Shown piece by piece: positions 9,413-16,823 of a DNA stretch of 55,099 nucleotides; position 1 is the stretch's first letter, and each line of letters starts with the position of its first letter. Made by a program: the position numbers and the translations under genes. This DNA comes from an uncultured SAR86 cluster bacterium (GTDB lineage Bacteria > Pseudomonadota > Gammaproteobacteria > Magnimaribacterales > TMED112), in the NCBI GenBank assembly GCA_902585315.1, contig CACIDC010000005.1, positions 1-55,099 of the forward strand, written 5' to 3'. The notes beneath the pieces were generated by a model, which did no database searches, was not told where the DNA came from, and saw nothing but the letters and a program-made list of their open reading frames with translations.

Positions 9413-10534
9413 ATGAAAAGTAAATTAGTCGATAATCAACCTCAAGAAATTACTAATTATTTGGAGATTGATCCCAAAGAGCAAGACGCTGTTGAGTGCG
9501 TCAATGAAATATTCAATACACCTTTAAAAGGTACATATAATTGGGATTACACTGTTGTCGATGACAGAATTAAAAAACTCTATGAACTAGGCAAAAAACT
9601 AAATTGGAATGTTTCTGATGATCTTGACTGGACACAAACTCATCCTAAAAATGAATTTTTGGTTAATCAAGATTTCAGACTTGTGCCTGATGAGATAGTT
9701 GGTTTAGATGATCTAACCATGGAACAAAAACTAGAGATGGACAGACATCAAGTTTCATGGAATCTAAGTCAATTTTTACATGGTGAACAAGGTGCTTTGC
9801 TAGTTGCGTCACAATTAGTCTCATGTGCACCGACATTTAACGCAAAAATGTATGCAGCCTCTCAAACTTTTGATGAGGCAAGACACGTAGAAGGTTTCAA
9901 TCGATACTTAAAAGAGAAAATTGGTTTTCAATACCCTGCAACCAAAGGCCTTAAATCGCTAATGGATAAAATTCTTACAGATGAAAGGTGGGATTTGAAA
10001 TTCATTGGAATGCAAATCATCATTGAAGGTTTAGCTCTGGCAGCATTCAATAACATGAAATTTATTTTAAATGATGGGCTATTAAAACAACTTCTTCACT
10101 ATGTAATTAGAGATGAGGCAAGACATGTTACTTTCGGTGTTAATTATCTGGAGGATTATTTAAAAACTTTATCAAAAAGTGAAATAGAGGATCGAGCACA
10201 ATTTGCTTTTGAGGCTTGTGTTGTCATGAGAAATAGGCTTATTTCTGGTGAAGTTATTTCTCGTTTTCTAGACTATACACCTGAAGAAGCTCAAGAAATT
10301 GCTGCAAATACTGCCCAAGGCCAAAACTTTAGAGTGCTGCTCTTTACCAAGATAGTGCCGAACCTAAAACGTATTGGATTACTTACCGATAAGGTTAAAC
10401 CACAATACGAGAAGCTTGGTGTACTAAGTTATGCTGAATTAGAGGACAATTTCAACATTGATTGGGCTGATATGTCAAAGCCTTATGAAACTCAAGAAGA
10501 AATTGAAAAAGCCATTAGCGGTGGCCATCTTTAA
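9413..10534 (+). CDS. Ferritin-like di-iron carboxylate protein, putative oxygenase
   Basis: 373 residues with a clear four-helix di-iron pattern. Glu125 lies in LHGEQGALL, Glu155 and His158 in the first DEARH, Glu205 in IIEGLAL, and Glu235 and His238 in the second DEARH. The two ExxH pairs with two lone glutamates match the ligand set of ferritin-like oxidases (ribonucleotide reductase R2, acyl-ACP desaturase, AurF-type N-oxygenase, R2-like oxidase). The DEARH form is not the desaturase EExxH. It is divergent from an SDR–thioesterase operon, so a fatty-acyl or lipid substrate is possible but inferred. There is no Shine-Dalgarno; TATTAA lies at 9397-9402. Confidence 0.78.
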   Translation: MKSKLVDNQPQEITNYLEIDPKEQDAVECVNEIFNTPLKGTYNWDYTVVDDRIKKLYELGKKLNWNVSDDLDWTQTHPKNEFLVNQDFRLVPDEIVGLDDLTMEQKLEMDRHQVSWNLSQFLHGEQGALLVASQLVSCAPTFNAKMYAASQTFDEARHVEGFNRYLKEKIGFQYPATKGLKSLMDKILTDERWDLKFIGMQIIIEGLALAAFNNMKFILNDGLLKQLLHYVIRDEARHVTFGVNYLEDYLKTLSKSEIEDRAQFAFEACVVMRNRLISGEVISRFLDYTPEEAQEIAANTAQGQNFRVLLFTKIVPNLKRIGLLTDKVKPQYEKLGVLSYAELEDNFNIDWADMSKPYETQEEIEKAISGGHL

Positions 10535-11124
10535 TCGATAACTTCCGCCTCTAAAATCTTAATTGCTTCAACTGGTACGTCTTGATAATAAGATACAGCT
10601 GTTGTTTGTACGTCTGCAATCTTATCTACTACATCCATACCTTCTGTCACCTTACCGAATACTGCATAACCCCAACCTTCTTCAACCTGATTGGTTCTAA
10701 AATTTAAAAAGTCGTTGTCTTTGTGATTTATAAAAAATTGTGAAGTAGCAGAATGTGGGTAGGCTGTTCTTGCCATCGCTACAGTACCCCTATCATTACG
10801 CAAGCCATTATTGGCCTCATTGGTTATTGGTTCAAGATCGGCATCCTTTGCAGTCATATCCTCCAAGTGGCCTCCACCCTGAATCATAAACCCTGAAATC
10901 ACTCGGTGAAAAATTGTTTCATTATAAAATCCACTTTCAACGTAACTTAAAAAGTTTTCCGTAGAAATTGGTGCATTTTCTTGATCTAACTCAAGCACGA
11001 TATCCCCATAGGAGGTTGTTAGTTTTACTTTTGGCATTGCGTCTTCCTTCATTAACGTATTAAACAGAAAATATACGCCCATCACAAATAAGAAACCTGC
11101 AAGAACGTACTTTAAATTTTTCAT
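10531..11124 (-). CDS. Cyclophilin-type peptidyl-prolyl isomerase, membrane-anchored
   Basis: 197 residues: an N-terminal hydrophobic segment (about 5-24) followed by a cyclophilin domain. The segment may be a signal anchor or signal peptide, so the enzyme probably works in the periplasm. Catalytic features are [14 protein letters not shown] (active-site arginine and Phe/Gln), [16 protein letters not shown], and [18 protein letters not shown]. It isomerises proline peptide bonds. No lipobox is seen. A perfect TATAAT (11136-11131, minus) is exactly 6 nt from the ATG with no Shine-Dalgarno, suggesting a leaderless message. The 3' end overlaps the di-iron gene by 4 nt. Confidence 0.9.
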   Translation of the reverse strand: MKNLKYVLAGFLFVMGVYFLFNTLMKEDAMPKVKLTTSYGDIVLELDQENAPISTENFLSYVESGFYNETIFHRVISGFMIQGGGHLEDMTAKDADLEPITNEANNGLRNDRGTVAMARTAYPHSATSQFFINHKDNDFLNFRTNQVEEGWGYAVFGKVTEGMDVVDKIADVQTTAVSYYQDVPVEAIKILEAEVID

Positions 11125-11130
11125 AGGTTT

Positions 11131-11136
11131 ATTATA
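11131..11136 (-). promoter_or_regulatory. -10 hexamer of the cyclophilin gene, leaderless geometry
   Basis: TATAAT on the minus strand is followed by AAACCT and then the ATG at 11124. With a normal -10 to start-site distance, transcription begins on the A of the ATG. The whole divergent spacer with the TonB-C gene is only 22 bp. Confidence 0.5.
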
Positions 11137-11146
11137 TCCTAGTTAT

Positions 11147-12187
11147 ATGTATAAGATTTTTACGTACTTTCTCTTTTTTTTGAGTTTTTGTGCAATAAGT
11201 CAAAAAAATTCTGTTGAGATTCAGTATGAAAATAAAGATTTTATCTTTTTAGACAGTGCTTACGTAGACTTACTGAGAGATATTCATAGAGAACTTGTTC
11301 TGCAGAATGAAGATTGTGTCTTTTTAGAGACTTGTGAAGATACTAAGACCAAAAATCTAGGCGAAGTGCTTTTTCAAAAGAGAGCAAACCTACTATATAA
11401 AGCTACTTATAAGAAACAACCAATATATCCTAGAAAAGCACATGAAAAAAACATGGAAGGCTATGTAATTCTTGCATTTGATATTGAAGTAGATGGCTCT
11501 ACGTCTAATCATTATGTTATTGAGGGTAAGTGTATTAAAGAACGCGTATACCCCTATGAAGATTGTACAGTATTTAATTCTGCAGCTTTGAAGGCTGCAA
11601 GAACCAACAGATATGATTTAGATACCACTACAAGGATTTCAGATGTTCCGCATAAATATTCTTTTGAATTAGAAGGCATTAATCCGGAGAAAATTTATAC
11701 TAATATCTCAGAGAGAAGTTTGAGACATGCTAAAAACTTTCAGAGCAAACAAGAATGGGCTAACTTAAAAAAACTTGCTGTAAGTGTTGATGATAATGAA
11801 ATTAAATTCTATTGGCTTGGACTTGCATCAGAAAATCTTAATGACCATGATTTTGCTCTGCAGAACTATATTAAATCTCTTAGCTTTCAGAGTGATCCAA
11901 GAATTATGAGTGAGGTTAGAAATAGAACTCTATCCTTGTTGTATAGAATGAATAATTTTAAAGCACATGCTTATGTGTGCAACAAAACATATACTTTTTA
12001 TGATAACTATATGTGTGGTATGAATATGCTTCAAATAGGTGATTCTATTGGTGGCGTACCATATCTGCTTAAGGCTTATAGAATAAATTTAGAAGATAAT
12101 GATTCCAGTAAAAGAATTGCTGAAATAATTGAGTCTCAAAGAAATTGGATAAAAGAAGATTTAATCAAATTGCAAAGTTCCTCTTAA
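11147..12187 (+). CDS. Exported protein with TonB C-terminal-like domain and TPR-like tail
   Basis: 346 residues. The N terminus (about 1-18) looks like a signal peptide. Residues about 88-150 resemble a TonB C-terminal domain: the PIYPRKA start, GYVILAFDIEVDGST strand pair and FNSAALKAARTNRYD helix match the family pattern Y-P-x-x-A … G-x-V … A-A-L-x-A. The remaining C-terminal half contains helical repeat-like segments (KFYWLGLASENLNDHDFALQ, then GGVPYLLKAYRINLED) that look like TPRs. A real TonB has an N-terminal membrane anchor, a proline-rich spacer and the domain at the extreme C terminus; none of that applies here. Role unknown. The 3' end overlaps phzF by 27 nt. Confidence 0.65.
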   Translation: MYKIFTYFLFFLSFCAISQKNSVEIQYENKDFIFLDSAYVDLLRDIHRELVLQNEDCVFLETCEDTKTKNLGEVLFQKRANLLYKATYKKQPIYPRKAHEKNMEGYVILAFDIEVDGSTSNHYVIEGKCIKERVYPYEDCTVFNSAALKAARTNRYDLDTTTRISDVPHKYSFELEGINPEKIYTNISERSLRHAKNFQSKQEWANLKKLAVSVDDNEIKFYWLGLASENLNDHDFALQNYIKSLSFQSDPRIMSEVRNRTLSLLYRMNNFKAHAYVCNKTYTFYDNYMCGMNMLQIGDSIGGVPYLLKAYRINLEDNDSSKRIAEIIESQRNWIKEDLIKLQSSS

Positions 12188-12943
12188 ATAAAGTTTTGCT
12201 TCTCCAGTAATTTCCACAAGATCGTCTTTTACTTCGCATTTCAGATGACCAACTCTTTTTGATAATTGTCGCGCACTCAATTCTGACTTATTTAAAATTT
12301 TTGACCAATAAGTCGCTAAAAGGGCGTGAGCAGAACCAGTAGCTGGGTCTTCATTAATGCCTGTCTGTGGACCATACCATCTAGAAACAAAATCTACTTC
12401 TTCACCTTTTGCAGTAATTATTAAACCTCTAGAATCCATAGACTTAACTAGGCTAAAGTTAGGGTTATTATTTGCAATGGCAGCTTCATCCTCTAGCACA
12501 ACCATAAAATCATCTATCCCTTTATAAACTTCAAGAGCTTCAGAATTCAATGCTTGAGAAAAAGTACTTAATTCTCCAATTTTTTTTGGTTCGTCTTTGG
12601 GTAGAGATAACGTGATGCCGTTATCAGCTCTTACTGCTTTAATTTCACTGCGATTAGCTTGGAATACAATTTCATTTTCTCCTTTGTTAAGGAAATTAAA
12701 ATAAGTGAAAGCAGAAGCTAGGGTAGCATGACCACACAAATCAACTTCCAATTCTGGAGTAAAAAACCTAATACGGTTGTTGTTAGATGTATGGACAAAG
12801 GCCGTTTCTGATAAATTATTTTCAGCGGCAATCTTTTGCATTAAATCTTGCTCAATTTCATCTTTATGAAATACAACACCTGCAGGGTTGCCACCAAAAA
12901 CTTTGCTGGTGAAAGAATCTACAAAATAAACTTCTAATTCCAT
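12161..12943 (-). CDS. PhzF-family isomerase/epimerase
   Basis: 260 residues from the ATG at 12943. The N terminus MELEVYFVDSFTSKVFGGNP is exactly the PhzF start; reading further upstream would translate through tRNA-Ala. Family marks are GGNPAGVV, the catalytic glutamate in NLSETAFV, LCGHATLASAF and EDPATGSAHA. PhzF proteins have two diaminopimelate-epimerase-like folds and isomerise small metabolites; most are not phenazine enzymes, so no pathway is assigned. The start codon is only 8 nt behind the encoded CCA of tRNA-Ala and has no Shine-Dalgarno (CTTTTCGA). Confidence 0.88.
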   Translation of the reverse strand: MELEVYFVDSFTSKVFGGNPAGVVFHKDEIEQDLMQKIAAENNLSETAFVHTSNNNRIRFFTPELEVDLCGHATLASAFTYFNFLNKGENEIVFQANRSEIKAVRADNGITLSLPKDEPKKIGELSTFSQALNSEALEVYKGIDDFMVVLEDEAAIANNNPNFSLVKSMDSRGLIITAKGEEVDFVSRWYGPQTGINEDPATGSAHALLATYWSKILNKSELSARQLSKRVGHLKCEVKDDLVEITGEAKLYLRGTLQFD

Positions 12944-12951
12944 TCGAAAAG

Positions 12952-13027
12952 TGGTGGAGCTAAGGAGATTCGAACTCCTGACCCCCTGCGTGCAAAGCAG
13001 GTGCTCTCCCAGCTGAGCTATAGCCCC
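12952..13027 (-). tRNA. tRNA-Ala (anticodon TGC)
   Basis: A 76-nt gene running from GGGGCTATAGCTCAGCTGGG to an encoded CCA. The acceptor stem GGGGCTA pairs with TAGCTCC through G-T pairs, the D arm is AGCTCAGCTGGGAGAGC, the anticodon loop TTTGCAC gives TGC, and the T arm is CAGGAGTTCGAATCTCCT. This tRNA usually sits in the 16S–23S spacer with tRNA-Ile; here it stands alone immediately before phzF. Confidence 0.97.
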
Positions 13028-13068
13028 ACAAGAACACAAATGATAAATAGCATTTACCTAAATTACAA

Positions 13069-13308
13069 CTAATTGTCTCTTGGATCATCAGAAAATTTGA
13101 TTCCAATATATCTAAATATTGGCGAGAGAATTATGACACCTGGTGTGCCAATAGCCCATGCTAACATCCAGGCTCTTACCCATTCGTGCATGATAGGTGG
13201 GAAGGTATTGGTATTAATTGCTGTAACAAAGAAGCTCACAATGCCTGTCATAACAGTAGCTACTAATATCCCGCCTATAACGGTGCCAACGGTATATCGA
13301 AACATCAT
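13069..13308 (-). CDS. Small membrane protein, DUF2798 family
   Basis: 79 residues with two hydrophobic helices (about 9-30 and 47-68) separated by a short loop with WVRAWMLAWAIGTPGV. This WxxxWxxAW…P pattern and the length fit the DUF2798 family of two-helix inner-membrane proteins of unknown function. It overlaps the upstream membrane protein gene by 4 nt, so they are coupled. An equally long open frame lies opposite (13073-13312) but has no family resemblance. Confidence 0.7.
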   Translation of the reverse strand: MMFRYTVGTVIGGILVATVMTGIVSFFVTAINTNTFPPIMHEWVRAWMLAWAIGTPGVIILSPIFRYIGIKFSDDPRDN

Positions 13309-13742
13309 TTAAATAGAAAATATAGCGACATTGCCAGAAGCATCATTTGCAAATGAATATCTGAAAAACTGTCATCTAAGATAGGAAAATGAAAGCCCCA
13401 AATTATTACAACCATTACAAATGTTCCTAAAATACCTCCTAATGTTGAAAAACTTTTTGATAGAGGGCCCAGAAAATTAAATCCTCCTAAAATAATAAAT
13501 AAAGGTACCAGTAAAACTTCAGCTATTGCGATTAACCAAGAAGAAATTATCGGAAATTCGGAAAAGAAATCCATTTTCAGAATGAAACCTAAAGGAGTAG
13601 TTGGCGATTCGATCAATGAATTAATTTTTGGCAAACCATACTCAAAAAAAACCCAAGCAAGACATATTCTTATAAACCATTCCGAAAGCACCCCTAACCT
13701 AGTTTGTGCAATTGAATTGGTAGCTTTATTTAAGATGCTCAT
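13305..13742 (-). CDS. Four-helix membrane protein, DoxX-like
   Basis: 145 residues with about four membrane segments (roughly 22-40, 66-88, 97-117, 128-144). The region ICLAWVFFEYGLPKI with a charged residue after the first helix, then WLIAIAEVLLVPLFI, resembles the DoxX/DoxD-like group. The relation is judged by pattern only and function is unknown. A TATAAT (13757-13752, minus) lies 9 nt before the ATG and there is no Shine-Dalgarno. It is the first gene of a pair with the DUF2798 gene. Confidence 0.6.
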   Translation of the reverse strand: MSILNKATNSIAQTRLGVLSEWFIRICLAWVFFEYGLPKINSLIESPTTPLGFILKMDFFSEFPIISSWLIAIAEVLLVPLFIILGGFNFLGPLSKSFSTLGGILGTFVMVVIIWGFHFPILDDSFSDIHLQMMLLAMSLYFLFK

Positions 13743-13786
13743 GCAGGATAAATTATAAGTAATTAAAGTTTAATGTGAAAACAAGC

Positions 13787-14191
13787 TTAATCTGCGAAGT
13801 GCTTTTCTTTTTCTTCGTTGATAGTTTTGACTTCAGCACAAAATTCAGCTGTTGGCCTAGAAATTAACCTTGGTAAACCAATCGGATCACCAGTTTCAAC
13901 GCAATAACCATAATCACCAGCCTTAATTCTCATAATGGCTTTATCAATTTTTGGGAGTAATTTTGACTCTCTTTCAACAATTCTAAGAAAAAGCATTGAA
14001 TCTATTTCGTGTTGAGCTCTGTCAACTTCGTCACTACATGAAGGAGGGTTGCTTAGTCTATCTTTTGCATCCCGTATATGTGTAAGGGTTTCTTTCTTTA
14101 AGTCTTCAAGAAGATTTTTAAAGAATTCAAGTTGCTCCTTGTTCATATAATTTTTCTTAGGAGCTTTTAAAATTTTTTCTTTAGTTAGCAT
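13787..14191 (-). CDS. dksA: DksA/TraR-family RNA polymerase regulator with reduced zinc finger
   Basis: 134 residues. DksA binds the RNA polymerase secondary channel and works with ppGpp. The coiled-coil with tip motif DEVDRA keeps both aspartates of the usual DxxDRA. The globular end aligns with the zinc region: canonical C-x2-C … C-x2-C has become YCVETG … FCAEVK, so cysteines 2 and 4 are Thr and Val and four-cysteine zinc binding is impossible. Such cysteine-poor DksA proteins occur in other lineages and act as zinc-independent forms. The N-terminal extension before MNKEQLEFF matches E. coli DksA. This may be the main DksA here or a second copy. Confidence 0.88.
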   Translation of the reverse strand: MLTKEKILKAPKKNYMNKEQLEFFKNLLEDLKKETLTHIRDAKDRLSNPPSCSDEVDRAQHEIDSMLFLRIVERESKLLPKIDKAIMRIKAGDYGYCVETGDPIGLPRLISRPTAEFCAEVKTINEEKEKHFAD

Positions 14192-14259
14192 AATCGAAAA
14201 AGTTATTTTATGTACGAATTTGGAAATTTCAACTATTTTTAAAATTTATGACAAAGAAT

Positions 14260-15495
14260 TTACTTTGAGTTAACAGGATCAATATCCTTGGAAATACTCC
14301 AACCTAAATTAATTAAAAAAATTGCTAAAGGTATAATTGCGAGAGGAGCAGCATAAAGCAATAAACCAAAAGAAAGAAGTGAGTTAAATAGTAAACCACC
14401 TGTTGCATCTCCAAATCTATTAGTGAAGGTATCGATAAAAACAGTAGATTTATATTTTTCTTTAGTTGAAAGTGTGGTGAATACTGCTTCCCTTGCAGGT
14501 TTGTTTAAACCATACTCAAAAGGCCGCATAGTTCCTTGCAAAATCAAAAATAAGGTAATGCCAGAGGCGCTCAGCAGATACTCTGAAAAGTATCCAGATA
14601 CTCCTAAAAATGCAACAGTAAATAAAACACCATACATAGTTAAAACAAATCTGATACCTAGATATTTTGAACTTAAAAAATAAGAAGTTAATAAGAGTTG
14701 TGTGGCCAAAGTGATGATAGGAACCATTGAATCTGCTCTGCCGAAAATTTGAGTTTTTACAGCAGAGTCATTAGTAAAGTTATTGATTATCTCCAGTTGA
14801 AAAAACCATAGTGCTGTGGATAAACAAGTCCATATAAATGCATAGAAAATAAAATTTCTGATTAAAGGATTTTCTTTGATCTGGGTAAATTGCTCAAAAA
14901 CCTGTTTAAAAGTTGACGAGTCTCCTTTGAATACTTGCTCTTGTCTTTCCACTCTCGATGAAAAGTAGATTGCTAGCAAAATTGAAATGATAGTGACAAC
15001 TAGAGATAAATTTTCTTTATCATACAAGTAATTACTTACGAGCAAGCCGCCAAAAGAGGCGCCTAAAGAACCACAAGCACTTATCAAACCAAAAAAAACT
15101 TTTGCACGCTCAAGGTTAAAAGAGTTCACAGTCATTGCCCAAAATATTGCAACCAGAAAGAAGTTAAATACGTTATACCAAACATAGAATGTTGCCTTCA
15201 CCGCCGAGCTATTTGGGAAATAACTATTCAGGCTCAAGAAGACCAGTAAATTGAGGATAAAAAATCCATAAATATATGGAACAATATTTTTTTGAGAGCT
15301 TTTTGAAACAATAAAAGAATAAATAGGATTTACTAGCAACATTACCAAAACTACAAGAAATAAAAAAAACGTTAAATCGGCTGTTCCTATATCAGCAGCA
15401 ATGGTATTTCGAAAAGGCCTTAGAACAAAGATCGAATTTAATACGAAAAAAAAGAATAGTCCTGAATAAATTGTATTTTTAGATATTGATAACAT
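14260..15495 (-). CDS. MFS-type carrier resembling ATP/ADP translocases (NTP/NDP exchange family)
   Basis: 411 residues, about 11-12 hydrophobic helices. The first third (VLRPFRNTIAADIG, then YVWYNVFNFFLVAIFWAMTV and RAKVFFGLISACGSLGASFG) matches the pattern shared by Tlc-type nucleotide carriers and their free-living relatives rather than drug efflux MFS proteins. Plastid/Rickettsia members swap ATP for ADP; the role in free-living bacteria is unknown, so no substrate is assigned. A Shine-Dalgarno (GGAAG) precedes the ATG. It follows the acid phosphatase gene by 23 nt, so a nucleotide- or phosphate-related pairing is possible. Confidence 0.7.
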   Translation of the reverse strand: MLSISKNTIYSGLFFFFVLNSIFVLRPFRNTIAADIGTADLTFFLFLVVLVMLLVNPIYSFIVSKSSQKNIVPYIYGFFILNLLVFLSLNSYFPNSSAVKATFYVWYNVFNFFLVAIFWAMTVNSFNLERAKVFFGLISACGSLGASFGGLLVSNYLYDKENLSLVVTIISILLAIYFSSRVERQEQVFKGDSSTFKQVFEQFTQIKENPLIRNFIFYAFIWTCLSTALWFFQLEIINNFTNDSAVKTQIFGRADSMVPIITLATQLLLTSYFLSSKYLGIRFVLTMYGVLFTVAFLGVSGYFSEYLLSASGITLFLILQGTMRPFEYGLNKPAREAVFTTLSTKEKYKSTVFIDTFTNRFGDATGGLLFNSLLSFGLLLYAAPLAIIPLAIFLINLGWSISKDIDPVNSK

Positions 15496-15518
15496 AAATT
15501 TCAGCTTCCATCATTGTT

Positions 15519-16340
15519 TTAGTCTCTTTGAGAATCTAATGTATTAAGCTTAATTTTTAGTTGTTCAGATCTTGGAATTTCGTATTTAAAATCAATAATA
15601 GTATTTTCCCAATCACCATAAGTGGGGTTTGCCAGCATAAACCAATGTGTTCCCCACATTTCTGAGTATTTTTCTGCCGCTTTCAATCTTATTTCAGCTG
15701 ATGCTTTATTATTTGAGCCGTCAACAAAATCACCTAAGTTATCACCAATCATCATCACGATTCTATAATTTTCCGCAACTAAACTTCTTCTCGAGTTTTT
15801 ATTTGAACCCCAATTAGGTTCTTCATTTTTCATTAGTAGTTGATCTAAATTCTTTGTAAATTTAAATCCTAATTTTTCCAAATTATTTTTAGTTGCTTGC
15901 TCAACATTCACATCTCTGTTGGTAATAAAAAAAACTTCTATCCCTAATTCAGATGCTTTATTGAGAAATGACTCTACACCAGGCATATAGTCAGCTTGCT
16001 CTTCTTCACACCATTCTTTCCAACCCTGAGGATAGTAGGTATTGGTTTCAATTAATCTTGCTTGGTAAGCAATATTATCTAAAACAGTTTGATCAACATC
16101 TAAAATTACTGCTGGTGGCTTACCAGAAAAACCCTCTGTCTGCTCTATGGCAGCTGACACTTGAGTGTTTTCAACTACTTTTTCTAATTGATCTTCTGCT
16201 GCTTTATAAATACTGAGCGAATTGGTGTAAGACTCAGCTGAATTTTGTACAAATAATGTTGCCATCAAAGATTGATGTTCTTTAGGTTCTGACAATAGAA
16301 CTGAACAAAGAAAGAAGAAATATAAGGCATAGTTTTTCAT
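15519..16340 (-). CDS. HAD acid phosphatase / 5'-nucleotidase, lipoprotein e(P4)-like
   Basis: 273 residues. A short N-terminal hydrophobic stretch suggests export. HAD motif I is ILDVDQTVLDN (nucleophile Asp about residue 80), motif II is FFITNRD, and motif IV is MIGDNLGDFVD. This DDDD set with a helical cap belongs to class B/C acid phosphatases such as H. influenzae e(P4), which take phosphate from nucleotides in the periplasm or outer membrane. A cysteine occurs in FFFLCSVLLS, but the lipobox is poor, so anchoring is uncertain. TAAAAT (16352-16347) lies exactly 6 nt before the ATG, with no Shine-Dalgarno. Confidence 0.85.
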   Translation of the reverse strand: MKNYALYFFFLCSVLLSEPKEHQSLMATLFVQNSAESYTNSLSIYKAAEDQLEKVVENTQVSAAIEQTEGFSGKPPAVILDVDQTVLDNIAYQARLIETNTYYPQGWKEWCEEEQADYMPGVESFLNKASELGIEVFFITNRDVNVEQATKNNLEKLGFKFTKNLDQLLMKNEEPNWGSNKNSRRSLVAENYRIVMMIGDNLGDFVDGSNNKASAEIRLKAAEKYSEMWGTHWFMLANPTYGDWENTIIDFKYEIPRSEQLKIKLNTLDSQRD

Positions 16341-16346
16341 AACTAA

Positions 16347-16352
16347 ATTTTA
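16347..16352 (-). promoter_or_regulatory. -10 hexamer of the acid phosphatase gene, leaderless geometry
   Basis: Minus-strand TAAAAT is followed by TTAGTT and the ATG at 16340. The six-base gap places the expected start site on the start codon. Confidence 0.4.
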
Positions 16353-16372
16353 AACTATTTTATTAATTATGC

Positions 16373-16774
16373 TTATTTGTCGTGGCAATTACAGTTAATA
16401 GCTTTACAAACTTGATAGTTTCTAAAATGTGAGTAAGCAACAAGGAAAGAACCGAATAAGGTAAGACCTTTTTCACCTAATTCTCCCCACAAGCTCTCTC
16501 CAAAAGTTACAGCAAAAATAAGCAACGCTAATCCCAAAGCTGCTGAGGGTATAAAAGTACTAACTTTGTGGTTTTTGTAGCCAAGATATAGGGCAAGAAC
16601 ACTAACGGGCACTGCGATTAAAACGATGAATTCATGCACTAATTCATCTCCAAGGTTTACAGCTAAATAACCAGAACCAAGAATTAAGACTGAAGGTGCA
16701 AAAAAACAATGCACCAGACACGCAATAGATAGAGTCATTGCTGCTTGATCGGAACGTAGTTGTGTCTTAATCAT
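16373..16774 (-). CDS. MerC-domain membrane protein
   Basis: 133 residues with four hydrophobic helices. The N-terminal block SIACLVHCFFAPSVLILGSG matches the MerC family, where a Cys pair in the first helix (here CLVHC) binds Hg(II) during uptake. A second cysteine cluster CKAINCNC lies at the C terminus. No merA, merR or merP is nearby, so a dedicated mercury operon is not supported; many MerC-domain proteins are of unknown role. Confidence 0.75.
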   Translation of the reverse strand: MIKTQLRSDQAAMTLSIACLVHCFFAPSVLILGSGYLAVNLGDELVHEFIVLIAVPVSVLALYLGYKNHKVSTFIPSAALGLALLIFAVTFGESLWGELGEKGLTLFGSFLVAYSHFRNYQVCKAINCNCHDK

Positions 16775-16823
16775 TAGAATATGTTACTTGCCTTTTAGGT
16801 GGTTATCTACTCAAAGTAAATTT

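Noticed and set aside
12944-13039. A longer PhzF reading that adds 32 residues at the N terminus
   Set aside because: The extension is tRNA-Ala translated in frame. The family N terminus starts exactly at ATG 12943.
13073-13312. Plus-strand open frame of 79 codons opposite the DUF2798 gene
   Set aside because: It has no family pattern, while the minus frame has two clear helices and a 4-nt coupling with the upstream gene.
16373-16774. A mercury-resistance operon around the MerC-domain gene
   Set aside because: No merR, merT, merP or merA is adjacent.
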